Positions 20,258-33,532 of a stretch of 64,000 bases of DNA are shown piece after piece. The position numbers and the translations under genes are program-made. The notes under the pieces are model-generated. The model saw only the letters and a program-made list of their open reading frames with translations. It was not told the DNA's origin and did not search any database. The stretch's first letter is position 1. Every line of letters starts with the position of its first letter. Source of the stretch: Fasciola hepatica. Taxonomy: Eukaryota; Platyhelminthes; Trematoda; Plagiorchiida; Fasciolidae. The stretch lies in NCBI GenBank assembly GCA_948099385.1, contig CANUEZ040000161.1, forward strand, positions 2,976,001 through 3,040,000. Direction: 5' to 3'.

Positions 20258-22275
20258 GGGCTGCAAAGCAGCGGCGAAAGTAAAGTGCGGATTATAAGTG
20301 CGTTTACACCCCGGAAAGGTCATATTTCACTGTCCACTTCCGAGAACCTGCTTGCTATGCAAAATGCAGCCAATGCCACGAGGTGAATACTTAAGTCAAC
20401 GGAAAATGTTACGCGAAAGTTGGATGATAGAGAAGTAAATCACTGGACATGGCCAGCATTCGATTTCGAATAATCGCTCAAGACTCAGTTCTAAACTTGA
20501 ACGCAGAGTTTGCAGGCGGTATATTCCTTCCAAGTTTATAGGCCATTGAGGAAGATTAAGTGTGATAATACCAATGTTCCGGAAGGGTTGTAGCCAAGAG
20601 TGCAAACCGAGAGTCCTCTGATTTCATCATCCCGTTTTGACTTGTTACTGCTATCAAACTTTCTTCCGTGGAAGTACCCTGGATTATGCTAGATTAGCGT
20701 CCTCGATGCTAGTGCACTATCTCTGCCCACTATAGCTCCTTTGATCTCAAAAGAGAGCAGTTCCCCGATCCTCATGGTAAATTATATCAGCTGACGTTAG
20801 ATAATCTTGGACAAGTCGACGAACTCTATTTAGCTTTACTCTTCCCGCTTCACTTTTGTTGGTCTTCTGGCGAAAGGTGGCAGCTGCGCAAAAGGTTCAT
20901 TAAAGTTTCATCACTCTTCCATTGTATCTTTCTTCCCATATTACTCAGTTTTCTAACATGGGTGCGCCCTGCTTCCCGTGACAAACCCTGCAGTAGTAGT
21001 ACAACTTAATTTCACTTCAGAAGATTGTAAAGTGATAGCCCGTTGTTATGAGAGAGAACCAGTCCTAATTAACGGCGTAGTCGCTGGGGTTTCTGGACGA
21101 AAAAGTTTTTCTCGTTCTCTAATTCCACCGTGTCAGTGATACCGAGAATGACAGAAATACGTGTACCAATTTTGATAATAGGGATATTGACCGGGAGTTA
21201 AAAGGCATTGACGAAAAGCCCCAATCCGCACCAGTTCTTCTACTTAAATGTGTGGGTAAGACCGGCATTCCTGTTCATATAGGACTAAATCAGCCGGGGA
21301 CAGTACTGCTTCATCGGTTAAGTGGCTGAGAAGAGCGACCGTAGATGGCGTGTAAGACTTCCGGTCCAAGCTTTGTTATTATTTCCGATCATCTATCCTA
21401 ACACAGTCCCAACTGGACTAACTAGTTAGTTCATCAGCGCCTACTCATAAACTTCGAGCTACAGGTAAACGGTTCACAAATGCCGCACCTGTTTGTCCGT
21501 CATAACCCCTTCAGACAATCGTTCGAAACAAGGAAAAACGATGGAATAAAATGAAATAAGTTTTACTTCTCACGAAATGCACTCGTTTTTCATCTTGTGA
21601 TCGCCACCGCACTTGTTAAATAAAGATCTATTGTAAAAGGCACCAACCTTGGTTAGATTATCACTGTTTTTTGCTCTTTCCAACCCCCAGTTTATTCTGG
21701 CACGATACCATGTCGTTCTCCCACAGGTCCATTTGTTTTATTTTCCTCAACCTTCAGTTGCTGCGAAACGCAGTTATCGGAGAGCATTCAGGTAAATCTG
21801 TCGCTTTACTCACTTTCTTGATCCGACCCTAGATTTTCATCCCTCAGCCGCGCAGTCAACTCAGTACAAATTTTGTGCCTTGGAGAAAAGAAAGAGTAAC
21901 CGCTTGGTTTATCCGTCATAGCAGCCTTATTTAGCTCAACCGTAATGCAGATCCACGTGTAGTGTGGGACCCGGACCACTGCAACTTTGGGCCGTAATTT
22001 TCTTCCCATCCACCTGGCCGACAGACTAAACCATATGAAGAAGGCGTACAATGCCCGCGTGGTGTCGGCAGACTGTAGAAAGCCAGTGCACTGAGTAGCG
22101 CTTAGAGCCAAGTGCAAGCTTTTGACGGTGATGCATTAACAGCGCAAACAGAGCCTACATGCAGAAATTCACTTTGTTTGATCTTCGCATCACCTGGTCG
22201 TAAACACACACTTTCAGGTACACAGAACCCTTCCAGGGACTGAGTTCACCCGGCCATCCCAGCATTCGGCTAGCC
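20258..22275. other. IR2 spacer, left part: no recognisable gene
   Basis: Between the PHD-like piece and the RT relic on the same strand. An endonuclease domain would be expected here if both belong to one CR1 element, but I could not find its motifs (GDFN, SDH), so it is either lost or the pieces are unrelated. A block at 22040-22090 resembles the SINE-like repeat at 9320. Confidence 0.3.
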
Positions 22276-22279
22276 TGGA

Positions 22280-23890
22280 ACAGTTGTACAAAACTTGGAA
22301 ACGAGGCTGTGTGCCTTCTGCGAACTTCCAAGCCTTCACTCGAGCTCAGATCGTCCCAGTGTGTAAGACAGCAGCCGAAAGAACTCTATGGCTACTTCCA
22401 GTTGAAAGACTCAAAAAAAGATGCCATACTTCCACTGTCCACCAAGGACCACTGCATTGTCAATGATGACCAGGGCAAAGCAGACGCACCAGGAGGGTAC
22501 CCTGGTTACATACATAAGATGGATTTTGTGTTACGAGACGATCTGACTCTGGTGCATCCTCCTCGGCGGTTAAACGAGCTGAATCTCTCAGAAGAAGTTG
22601 ACTCAAACGGCCACAAGCCTGCGGTTCCAGATAGCATCCACCCAGCCATCATCAACCCGTCGGCGGATATCGTAGCTCCATCACTGTGCAAGCTGTACAG
22701 GTCCACGTTGGACCAGAGTAAGGTGCCCCAGGACTGGAAAATCGAGGCCGTCGTGGACGTGCTAAAGAGTGGACCCAAGTCGGCTATGGATAACCACAGG
22801 CCGGTAAGCTCAACTAGCATCCTGTGCAACTTTATTGAGAAGATCATCCGCGCCCACGTTTGTCAGCATCTATTGAAGCAATGCAAGCTGAGTCCGGCCC
22901 AGCATAAATTCTTAAAGAACAAGTCTGATCGGACAAATCTCTTATGCTTCCCAATTGAAATAACTCGACGATTGGATTAGCGTAAGCTAGCTGAGGTACT
23001 CTACCTCGACTATATCAAGGCTGTGCATGACGGAGATGTTCTGTATAGGTGGGCCAGCATATATGTGGCCGGCGGACTCCGTCTCTATAGGACGTTTACG
23101 TCAATGAAGTGGACAGGAGCTCCAGTTTGCGGATGACGTGAAGATTGTTGGACCTGAGGGTAGGGTGGGGTTAGAAAAGATATAGATGCCGTCCTGAACT
23201 GGGCACACTAGTGTGGATTAGCCCCGAAAGCTGGAAAAGTCCGTTTGTTGTCATGGTCAACAGAAAGCCTAACTGTGGCTCATAAGCATGAGCTGTTCAC
23301 CATAGAAGCAGTCAGTAGGGCTAAAGATCTCAAAGTCATCGTGAGCAGTAACCTTAAATGGTCGGATCAGTGCAACTCTGCTGCACGAAGTGCTCGTGGT
23401 GAACTCTTTAGACTGCGATCAGCATTGCCCTGTCGTCAGCCGGAAATGTTCGTACCTATTTACATGGCTATAATGCAACCTTACTTGGAAGGCAGAGTGC
23501 AGGCCTGGCTACCCCTCTGCACAAAGGACTCCGCCTACCCACAATATATTCAGCCTCTCGCACGCGAATGTTTGAAGGGCAGAGGGGCAGGACGTGCGAG
23601 CAGAGACTGTGTGGTCTGAATCTTTTCTCATTGGAAAGGAGCAGAGGCCGGGGGGATTTTATAGAAGCTTTCAAGGTAATGAAGGGCTTTTCTGGCCGGA
23701 TAATCTATTCCAGGTGGCTTCAGATTCCAGAACAAGGGGACGCGAGAAGAAGCTGACGGAAGTTCCAGCTAGGTTGATGGCTGGATCACACTTCTTTAGC
23801 AATCGGATATTGTACAGTTGGAATAGTCTGCCTGGTGGAACGATAGACATGCAGGCCCTCCAGTTTTTAGTAATAATAATGGTATATTTC
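22280..23890 (+). pseudogene. CR1-type reverse transcriptase relic
   Basis: In order along the plus strand: 'ELYGYFQLKDSKKDAI', 'VDDQGKADA', 'PDSIHPAIINPSADI', 'VPQDWKIEAVVDVLKSGPKS', 'NHRPVSSTSILCNFIEKI' and 'LSPAQHKFLK'. Then 'VLYLDYIKAVHDG' (palm A, family YLDFSKAFD) after a stop at 22978, and 'QFADDVKIVGP' (catalytic FADD) at about 23129-23160. Next 'AKDLKVIVSSNLKWSDQC', and a C-terminus with 'SHFFSNRILYSWNSLPGG'. At least four frame changes or stops. Palm B is largely deleted. It ends in a short (TAA)n at about 23868-23879. The enzyme would have been the polymerase of a CR1/jockey-group element. Confidence 0.85.
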
Positions 23891-23919
23891 TCGACCATGG
23901 TCGAGACGCACGCGTAAGC

Positions 23920-26900
23920 GCATGGTCATGGTGTACAATGTTACTCAAAACAATGAACTATACACGAATTTCAAGAAAGCGAGCCGAAATAGTCAGAAGC
24001 GAAGCAATGTAGCTGGAGTTAGTTCTAGTCGACTGAAATGATGATGGTTTACGCGGCTAATACGGTTTGGTTTCGAATCCGGGTTGGTAGGTGGCGGCCC
24101 GTGGGAATGCGAAATATGTCGTGAAAATATAGCACTAAGGATGCATTTCAAAGTAAAATAATGAAAGCTAAGGTTAACGGAGGTCTATTGGGGTTCCCTG
24201 AAAGAAATGTGTTATGAACATGAAGAGACGAAAGAAATAAATGGGAGCACACCCGTGAACTTTGGTGAATATGAGCAGAACGACTCTCCATATAGACGAT
24301 GTTGGCCCGGAATGACGGATATTCCCGGTCTCAATAAACGGAGTGCCTCATGAAACGGGGAGATATGAAAAAACTGTGTGGAAGTGGACTAGGAAAAGTT
24401 GATGAATGTGGAGGGAACAGCAATCCATATAAAAGATGAGTTTAGGTTCAATAACCCGTATCATTCAGAAAAAAGGGGAGCGCAACTTGAAGGTCTTGAA
24501 TTAGTGAAGAATAAATTTCAAGCCGGATAACGATCGAAAGAAAAATGAAATCGTGCAGTAGAAAACTGAGTGAAGAACCTCTGCGTAGGCTCGCGCCTTA
24601 TTGTTTTGTTACCATGACAAAAATATATCGACTTATTGATTCTCAGTGATATTCAGCGTCATGATTGAGAACCAAGGGTGGGGGGGATAAGTGGACTTGC
24701 GTTCGGATGGCGTATCAAAACTTCATGAGTAAAAATTTCCTGTGTTGTTTATTCTGGCTCTGTTATTGGATTGTTTCACATGAGACCAAGGCGATGTGCA
24801 GTATCCCGTGGGTATGGTTCATCAGGCGGGGTAAGGGACGTGTCAGTCAATCAGTAAAAGCTAGCTTGTGAACTGTTATTTGTGAAGACTCCAACAGTGA
24901 CATCAGTGGTAGAGGTGTTGCGTCGGAAGACGCCTATCAATCTACTGGTAAGCAGTTGGGAGAGTTTTAGGTCGTGTGGCTCGGTTGCAGTCCCGTTTGG
25001 TATAAAATATTCCATTTAGGTCTCTGTCGGTACGGGTCAAAGTGTGGACCTTGGCCACCGAAATTGGAGCCCGAGAGAGTGGACGACGACAAATCTGAAA
25101 TAAATGATGTTGGCAGTCTGGAGGTGGATCCAGCTGTGAGTTATGATAATAAATAGCGACAATTAATAATGAACTGGTTGAGTTTACATGAACGGTCGGT
25201 GGCACGTTTCATATTTCGGTCTGGGTTTTAATTTGAGAGTTTAAGTAACGCAGGGTTGCAGGGGGTTGATAAGTACCACTTCAGGCCTGAAAGATAGCAT
25301 AAACCGGGTGGGCTGCTGCGTCTGCATTTCAAAGGATAAATGGTTTCCACGCAATTAGAAGTTCTGGTGATGCGTTAGAGAAAATTTTTATCACGCACAG
25401 AAACGTGGACGTACGTTTGTCTGTGCTCCCACTCGGTAGTGCCGACCTACTGAGATTTAATTTCAGTGTAAGCAGGGAAATCTCATGACTTGGTGGTTGC
25501 CTGAATATCATATTTGTTATAAGAGTGAGGAGAGATAGTTAGTAGGGAGTGGAAAAATACGAACAGTTCTCCGTGTTCATTTTTTGTAGACTCAAGTGAG
25601 GCAGGTGTTGGTCATCTGTTGCCTCCATATGTTATCCATGTCAGTGGGCTTGAAGTCCAGACTGCGGTAGTGATTGTATTTGGCAGGAGGCTGCGGTCAC
25701 TGTTAGGTGGGGATGTAAACCTAAACGTGGCTTGGAGGCTAGGACATGGAGAAGGCCGCTTTCTGAGAAAGATGACGGAAGATGGAGGCGTATGGATGGA
25801 AAAGGTGACCGGCTTCCACTGTTCTTTTCTCTATTTCTCCTTTTCCGGGCTTCACAGCGGTTGCCGTTATTCGTCATGTTCGTCTACACGCTGTCCAGGT
25901 CAATGGGTGAAAGTCAGGGCCATGGTAGCGATTGTATTTGACGTCAACATGCATGCTAGGTGCGCTTAGGGAGGGTATGAGGTGGTTGAAACTTAGAGCG
26001 GGGGGTGGGTAAACGTATGTGGAGAGTCCAGTGCAATGTCACCCCAGTCAGCCTCGTGCGTGAAAACCAAAGGCTTGTCGAGCGAACAAGGGCGATGTGG
26101 GGTTCCCCCTTTCGCAGGATCAGGTCTGAGCTGATGGGAGACTTACCCATAGATGAAGGTTGCCCAGTTCCTTCACAGCCCAACGTCAGTGGTATTTGGA
26201 GATCAAATCGATCCCACGAGGACTTTTTCTGTTTCCACTGTTCTTTTTTACAGTTTTCTTCTTTTTGTTTCCTAACAGAGGGGTGGTTGAGTCCATATAG
26301 GAACTTTCCATAGCCCCTCCGCCCGATCGTAATTTTATGCGTAATTGCCTTTTTTTCGCAACTGCTGGGGGTGGTCTGTTTTCCCCACGTTCGGACGACT
26401 TATGGTATGGGTGCCGTTGACATCAGTGGTTTCGCTAGCATGGGCCGGGTAAATGCAGAGTGGGACTATGCAAACACACGGAGTAGGACAACGAACGTTG
26501 TAAAGCATAAACTGGCATGCGTGTATCAGTCTCATACAGCGCCAGACCAGGCCTAAGATCATCAGAGACCATTCCGGGCTAGCTGGTGTAGATGAGTCTA
26601 GCTCAGCTGAAGGGAAATAGTGTGGTGTATACGAGGTAATATGGTAGTGGTAGGTGGATGGTAGATACAGAGATGAGACGAGAGGACAGGCCACCAAGTA
26701 GTTTTTAGCAGGTGGGCTTCTGGTATAAGAGATTCTGAAATGAGATGATTAAGAAAGGCGAAATGGGGCCGGACATAAAACCCCGGCCGGTGGTGGCAGC
26801 CAAAATGAACGGGAAAGGAGTGAAGGACCAAGTAAGGTGGTAGACGGCGGAACTCAGTGTCCTAGGATCCAAGGCCACATACCTATTTGCGGCAGAGACA

Positions 26901-27100
26901 TCTAAGGCTAAGGAACTTTGGTTGGCAATAGAACACGAACATTGTCTAAAATTAAAAGAACCGGCAAGCATTAAACTAGGTATAGCTACAAAAGTCAGCA
27001 AACTGTAGCTACCGTAGTATAGATTGTATGCAATATAACGTACAAAGAAATAGTTGCACTGGCGTTTGTCATCGGGAGAGAAATGAAAGTTCTGGTGCAA
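23920..27100 (-). other. Purine-rich plus strand; no gene, possible CR1 3' UTR
   Basis: The plus strand is strikingly A/G-rich (for example 24150-24560 and 26600-26900), so the minus strand is pyrimidine-rich like the coding strand of the CR1-type elements. It lies downstream, in minus orientation, of the CR1 relic at 27127-27867. A TTA-rich stretch at 25140-25172 could be an element tail. ORFs here (up to 131 codons, 26705-27100) show no known domain. The 3' UTR reading is inference. Confidence 0.35.
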
Positions 27101-27126
27101 TAATCCTAGTAATCAAACCCGTTTTC

Positions 27127-27867
27127 TTAAGCCATCTCTTCTGTGACGGTCTGGCCGGTAGGAAGGATCACATTGGGAACAGTCAAGAAGTGATTCAGCG
27201 AGCCTCTGAACTGGGAAACTGAGAGACTCTCGAGGATGTTTAGGGGGAGTTTATTCCATAACTTTGAGTATTTTATAAGGAAGAAGTTAGTTATCAACGC
27301 TAATTTTGATCTAGGAATAGAGAGCTGCAATGACCGATGGCGTAGGGCATAATTCGTGGAGGGAGTAATACGAATGGGTTCAGTGCACGAAAAAACCGTA
27401 CGGTGGTACAGCTTAAACAGGAAGCATAAACTGAGCTTCATGCGACGCAGCCACAGAGGGTGAAGACTGAGTAGGATGCATCAATCCTTGTAACACAAAC
27501 TGGAGGAAAGTCCCACTAATTGTTTGGTGAATTGGCGCTGCAAGAACTCCGGAGAAATGCGGTCGGATTTCGTCATGTTGGTGAAGATAATAGGACAGTA
27601 TTCAAGGAGAGGCCTGGCGTGAGGCTTGTAAGTGGGCAGTTTGCAATCATTTAGCCGAAAAGTTCTGGAGATGAGACCAGGGGTTCTTCTCGTCTTTGCA
27701 ATCTGGAGTGGAACACGCTCAGAAAACCTAAAGCTACAAGAATAACGAAGACCAAGGTCTTGAACTAAAGGGCTGTATGATATGGACAGGTCGTGGATAA
27801 GCAGGGTTCCGGGAGCCACTTGACGTCTGAATGTTGTGTAGCATCTCTTGGAGGTCGAGAAGTCCAT
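27127..27867 (-). pseudogene. CR1-type RT C-terminal relic
   Basis: Minus-strand translation matches the end of the CR1 element at 37839-41043 in two adjacent blocks. 'LVQDLGLRYSCSFRFSE' aligns with 'IVRDLGLNYSCTFNFSE', and 'HARPLLEYCPIIFTNMTKSD' with 'HARPLLEYCPLIFSSMRKSD'. Downstream, 'YSKLWNKLPLNI' aligns with 'YSNLWNKLPLEI'. A frame change separates the blocks at about 27470. The catalytic part is absent, so this is a 5'-truncated copy of the same or a sister family. Confidence 0.85.
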
Positions 27868-27899
27868 ACTTCATGAATTGCACCAACCCCCGAGTAGCT

Positions 27900-29880
27900 T
27901 TAGGTCACTTGAAAGGTGCCCTAGATTGCAAGTGGCACGAGAAATTTCCTTGTAGTGAGCCCTGTGTATGTTCACTAGGGGGATGACGGGCAGCACTGTG
28001 GCCTGCCTGGAGTATGTTTTTATTCGAAGCTTCTGTTTAGTTTATACTGTCTCAGTGAACGCTCAAGATGCATAATCTCTCGCAGTTGATATGAGATGAG
28101 GTTTTACGTTCCCCTTATATTTTTGGCGGGATTCAAAGAAATAAGCTGCGCGGTGGTGGATGCCTAACTAGTGTGTGTACCATCGAAATAATTCTGGATG
28201 CTCGACCGGCCGTGGCCATTATCTGTTCTGTACAAACTGAATCGAACCGAACTGAATGTTTAGTCACATGTTCGAGATACTTCGCGCAGAGTAACCACAC
28301 ATTTTTGGTTTTTGTGTGCTTACACCCCAATGTGCGGTTTGGGAATATTTCACTTATATGTGGGCTCACTATTATGCAGACAGCGATGAGATATCCCCGA
28401 GGACAGCCGGGCGAACCCAGTCCTCGGAAGAATTTCGTGCGGCAGAAGGTGCAAGTGTGCGCTACTGGGAGGCCAATTGCGCCTGAGGCGAATGTGTGCC
28501 TTGGCCCAAAATTGACTGATGCGACTGCTTTTCTCATGTAGGCGATGTAACCGAGGCACACAAAACAGCGCGTACTTTCAGCCTTGCTTCTGCTTGCTAC
28601 CATGTAAATGGGTTACGGCCTGATCAAGTAAGGTGACGATAATCTCGGTCTATTGTTATTTATTTCCTCATGTGATAAAGTGAAATTATCGCCATGTCTT
28701 TTGAAAAGAGGGTCCACGCGACACTTCAGTGAATTTACGAGTTTTTATTTGGAGGGAGGGGCTGCACAGGATGTGGGTTCAACAATGGCCACATATTGCA
28801 ACAGAAAACAGGTGGTAGATCTAGGTCGTTTTCTCCTACTGACGAGACGTAGGATGTATTTGTCATCTACCTATGAAGAACAAGTAGTGCTAAAAGACTA
28901 TTTTCTCAGTCCATAATATATCCCTCCTCACAGATATCTCAAAACTGTTGTTTCACGGTTCTCTTTCATCTGTTAGTCACTGCTTATGGTCAAAGTCCTT
29001 CTAGGTGTAACTTGAAGGCAACTTTGCATATCCGGTGCGCTCCAGACACTGTTTGTGTCCAATGGCAGACTAGACCCACCCGGTCGAGGGTCCACATATA
29101 ATTGTAAGGATCACTCCACAAATTCCTTGGTAGTCCTGTCGTAAACTATCAGTCACATACTTTGGATGTTGCGGTTCAAGTGTACTTCGTCAGCCTCCAT
29201 TTGAGTTTGACGAGAAATGCTCTGCGGTGAACCACTGGCAAGAGGACACGGTGCACAATTGACTGGAATACGTAAATTTAGATGGTAATTCACTACTAAA
29301 TCGTGAAAGATATTAGGTCGGTCAAAGAGTTATTCATTGAAGCCTAAAAATAGACTGCAGGAGGAATAGTATGTGAGGAATACAAAAGGTGACAGAGTGA
29401 TATCCTGAGGTACTTTTATGGTTGAAAGTGGGTAAGACTTTGTGCCCACGACCAAGTTGTAGCAACAGTAACTTTCGTTCGTCCTCTTAACAGGTTCATC
29501 AAATACGGGTAATCTGACCGTCATGCCCGGTGGCCAGTTGACCGCTACTTTTGCTAGCGCCTTCAATACACGCTAATCAATGTCCCTTCCGATCGCCCTC
29601 TCGCACTCATTGGCCGAGGAAAATACCGTCCTGGGCAAAATTTTCCTACAGCTCCAAGTAAAGAGAAGCTCACGGTGGGCAAAACCGGGCAATTTTTGAT
29701 CACAGCCGCTCAAATCTTGTGCACCGAGCTGAACTGAAGTTGAACCGACAGTCATCCTTCCCTTCCGCGAGTGAAAGCCGCAGAGAGTTCAGTAAATTTC
29801 TCCCTTCATGAAAGGTGAATAACGGGCGCAATACCAGCCAGTGGAAGCCTGGGCAGCCTTCAAAGATGGCCTCACACAAG
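27900..29880. other. No recognisable gene (IR2 spacer)
   Basis: Several ORFs, the longest 156 codons on the minus strand (28133-28603) overlapping a 122-codon plus ORF. Neither has motifs I recognise, and the mutual overlap suggests chance. The 78-codon minus ORF at 29330-29566 might be a scrap of RT C-terminus but I cannot support it. Confidence 0.3.
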
Positions 29881-29899
29881 ATGGTTCATCCGAAGAGGG

Positions 29900-30440
29900 G
29901 CTGCTCCGGCAATTTCGGACTCATCCCATCAAGAAGAATCTTCTTCAAACCGACTTTATCGCCTTGAATTCTGTACGGCTCATTCCAGTTTGGTTCAAAA
30001 GACCTGCCCGACTGGGAGTGAAAACCGTCCACTTCCAGGCGTTGTGGGTCCCTTGAACCTCCTTGTGTTGACACAGGCAGAAAGGCCAAGCCTTCTTCAA
30101 TCTGCTTGACACCTCTAGCCCTGGTGGTCCCGATCGCCTCAACGGGCTTTTTCATCTCCCATTTGCCAAATGCAGGCATCTGGTAACATTAAGTGGGAGA
30201 TCCCATTTTATAGGCCACTGGTTTACCTTGTTAACTTCTCGCTCAGTGGAATCGTCCGGCATGGATGCAGCCATTTTGGCAACGTGCGCATCTACGAACA
30301 CGGGGTTCTGTAAGACCACGGCGAGGTTGCTTACAAACATCAAAAAGAAGAGGGGTCGAAGGAGGGGCTGTGGTATATAAGAGCTATTGTTAGGTCTACG
30401 CAGTTTAGACCTATTGGGACCGCTAAGGCTTGCACGCTGC
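29900..30440 (-). pseudogene. CR1-type RT palm relic
   Basis: The minus-strand reading '..LLRPLFFLMFVSNLAVVLQN' corresponds to palm motif B ('G..LGPLLFLMYINDI' in the element at 40090). It is followed by 'FVDAHVAKMAAS' where FADDVK is expected, then 'KWDLPLNVTRC'. After a frameshift, 'FTPSRAGLLNQ' may be the thumb. The catalytic YADD is destroyed. Its 5' side faces IR2's right arm, where a PHD-like piece lies in the same orientation, so both could belong to one decayed minus-strand CR1 element. Confidence 0.72.
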
Positions 30441-30509
30441 ATAGTCTGAGTCGGGCAGGCTCTCGGTGGGCCTACTGCCCTGCTACGAGCAGCAACGCGC
30501 ATTCCCCTT

Positions 30510-32157
30510 ATGCTTCATTGCTGTCCATTCTTCCCGGAACGTACCTTGGCAGGAAAAAGCTCCGGATATCTTCATGGGGACTCAACCGTGTCTCCTTATT
30601 GCAATAAAACCGTCTTCGCGCGTACAGGGCCCCCGGTTTCAAGCACTTTTCCCTACACTCGTTGCACTGGCATATATAACAACTAGTCTTGATGATCCCT
30701 GGGGAACTTCAAGCTTACCAAATGATCTAGCTTGCTCGAAACTCAGTTCCGAGCCACTCTCAAGTCCTTTGGAACTGGCGTCGGGGCTGTGAGTAGGCCA
30801 CTTACTGTGGGGGTCCAGGTCGCATTTACTTGCTACCGCACAGCAGGCCAGCTACTGGAGTGCTTGTATTCCTAAACTCTCTTGCGTCAGCTTTGTCGCA
30901 GGCGATACTACCGGGCACAGATTCGTAGCCACGTACACGGAAGAGCATCAATCACTCGGGATCGCCGCAGGCAGGTCCGACAAGAGCTCCATGAGGTTGG
31001 CCATCTTCGAGTCTACCAATTGTATTCTCTAATTTGACATATTTATATGAACCTGCCCTGCAATACAACCTTCGTGCCATTTCGCAGCATTGGCTTTCCT
31101 GCCACCTTCATTAGCGTAGTCCTGGGCGAGGGCAATCTCAATACGTCCCGTCAGTCCACAATAGTCATTACAGCACTCCTGCCTCTAAAGAAGACTCCGC
31201 TCCCGAGAAGTTTCTCTCTTTGTCACCCTCCTGACTTGGGTTGAAGAGTTCGGGGAAGGTACTCTCACTACGGGTGACTTCAAACTAGCTGTATCAAAAG
31301 TGGTAGCCTCAAAAGGTTCAAATTTTTGGCCGGGGTGCTGGACATGTTCTGCCCCGAAACTTCGGGCTTGACGGTGATCGAAACATTTGTGATGGCTCGG
31401 ATACGACCAGCGGTCAGCCAGAAAAGGACCTATGTGATTGGGATAAACCAACTGTGCCAATGCGGGCCTGAGCACTTTTGTTTCCGTATTGTCTGACCTC
31501 AGTCCATTTGCCTATCCGCAGGACCCGTTGACTGGCAACGCGGCCTGCTATACCGGCCATCCCCGCCCATGTGACACCCCACTGCCAGCCCTTTTAACCT
31601 ACCTCCTTCCATGGAGGGCTTTGTTACTCCTCTACTATTACGTTCGTGTCTCCCTAAGATTGTTCCTGCGGACGAATTAGAATCGAGGGAAATTAGGATT
31701 TCCCGCTTTTCAAGGTTTCGACTCGTCTGGTTAAACCTGGAATATCACCAGAGAAGCTTGTGGTGTCTAGCGTCGTTGCGTTTTCTGCAGCTTTCACTTT
31801 ACCCTTGCAGTTTTTCCCAGACTTCCCAGCTTTAGAAAAAGTGTTTTATATTTCTCCCCGGACCCACGCACAACGAAGATATCCCACTGAGTCCCTACGG
31901 GTCTGGCACTCTTCACTTGTACTTGCTGCTCAAACTTCGAGTGAAAAACTCCAGCCTGCTCCATTTAGTCGACTTTGCTCCTGGTCAGCAAGGAAAAACA
32001 AGGCTCCCTTGGGCTCTCTAGAAAGCTGCTTATGCTACCGACAGGAGTTCGCTTTGCTTTTTGCATTACTTTTGTTTAGAAGCCCCGGTCCGTGCTTGAT
32101 AGGTGAGGCCAGATCATCTTTTGCATGGCATTTACTTGCGGCTGTGATCTGGGGCAA
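30510..32157. other. IR2 spacer, right part: no recognisable gene
   Basis: If the PHD-like piece and the RT relic belong to one element, this stretch should hold its endonuclease on the minus strand, but I cannot find endonuclease motifs. Short ORFs (96 codons minus at 31185-31475; others plus) are unassigned. Confidence 0.3.
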
Positions 32158-32310
32158 TGTGCGAAGGAACTCCGCACTGATGGGGCAGGTCCCGAGGAAA
32201 AGTTCGTGTCGTAGGCGAAGACGATAATGCACCCCAGACAATTCCCCACAGCGAGCATGGAACCATGCTCTGCACACATCACATTGGATGCCACCACTCA
32301 CCACGCTATT
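32158..32310 (-). pseudogene. PHD-finger-like half (right arm)
   Basis: Mirror of 20105-20257, with the same 'IQCDVCRAWFHARC' motif. In this copy the frame stays open across the arm boundary for about 40 further codons into the spacer ('..ITAASKCHAKDD..'), reaching 32035. The left copy continues with unrelated residues. One of the two continuations is presumably original. Confidence 0.55.
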
Positions 32311-32314
32311 CGAA

Positions 32315-33185
32315 TAAATGGTTGCCATGGACACCCTCTGGCTCTTTGTTCCGACGGACCGGCGATCTTTTACCCGTTTTTGAGACGTGCCCTGGTCATA
32401 GTGGGACGGTATTCTGCTGGTTAGGGTGACGGAGTATTTGAGAGAGACAGGAACGACGTGGGTAATATTGTAGCGGCCTTTTGGAGACATAAAAATCAAG
32501 GTCTTCAAATCATTCCTTTGAACTAGCGAACCTTGATCACACTTGGAATCTGGCTGCTACTCAGGAGCTCATTTAGATCCGGGGTCGAGTAATCAGTTAC
32601 CAGTAGCATTTACGGCCTCGCCGCGACTAGGAATACTGGGGTTACCTGATTTCAGAAGCGGCTCAGAATCAGGCGCAAATTGTCCACCGGCACCATCAAG
32701 TTATGGGCAGTTTCCTTACGGAAAACTGAACTTGCTCGGGTGACTTCCATTAGTCACGCCGTAACACACGTCACTTATAAGTAAGGACGGATCAGTGACT
32801 CCACACACATTCATAACATTAGTTACAATAATCTAAAGCAAGGGACTGACTGGCTGAGTGGTACTTACTCAGGTGAACCCGAGGTTTTCCGGCTATGGCC
32901 CGTGGCCAGACCTCGTCTCGCTCGTTACGGAATTGTGGCGCATCACCGACTCGCCGGTTTGAGTCTAGCCAGCCAGCTTCCCCAGATCTGTCGGTTCAAT
33001 TGGACCGACAATACACCCCCTCTAAATCTACCGGCCTTCGCTCCTACCGATTGAATTCATGAGGTCCATCGTTGGGATAGAAAGGCTGACAAAATTGCGA
33101 AAATGTGGACTTTTCTTACTGTAAGTCGCAAAATGTAAGACTATTCAGACACCGTGCAAAGTGAGATGAAGTTGAGAAATTAAAG
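32315..33185. other. Upstream region of bZIP (right arm), no gene recognised
   Basis: Duplicate of 19230-20100. No ORF or motif assigned. The two bZIP copies face away from each other from this side, so each has its own copy of at least 1.2 kb of upstream sequence before the spacer begins. Confidence 0.35.
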
Positions 33186-33190
33186 CAAAT

Positions 33191-33532
33191 ATGTACCCTG
33201 ATGTATTCTGGGCGGACAATGGTTTACACCGTGTGAAAATCACCCGAACCGGGTTGTTCGTCACTGCGGTGCACAGAGCTTTTAGATTTATCCAGACCGA
33301 GTCGTCTCAGGGCACATCTGAGAGCATTGTAAAAAAACGCCTCCTGAGAGTGGGCCTACGGATTAAATCTGAAGCGGTTTACACGAGACATTTCTCCCTG
33401 CCTTTTGACAAGGTGATTGAGGATTTGTTTGAACTCCTCGAGTTTGAGGTTACTCGTATGTGTGTACCAATTCAAGCGTGGCGCTACGGCGATGCAGGGT
33501 GTTTATGGAGGGTCGGTTGTCGACTTGAGTGA
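33191..33532 (+). other. Upstream ORF overlapping bZIP start (right copy)
   Basis: ATG at 33191, TGA at 33530-33532, 113 codons. The bZIP ATG at 33492 lies inside it in another frame, an overlap of 41 bases. The left copy gives the same peptide. No domain recognised. Whether it lies in the mature mRNA is unknown. Confidence 0.35.

Noticed and set aside
24060..24085. B-box-like 'ggtttcgaatccggg', possible tRNA gene
   Set aside because: I could not find an A box, cloverleaf stems or a terminator at the right spacing.
28133..28603. 156-codon minus ORF overlapping a 122-codon plus ORF
   Set aside because: Mutual overlap, no recognised domain, and no support for either strand.
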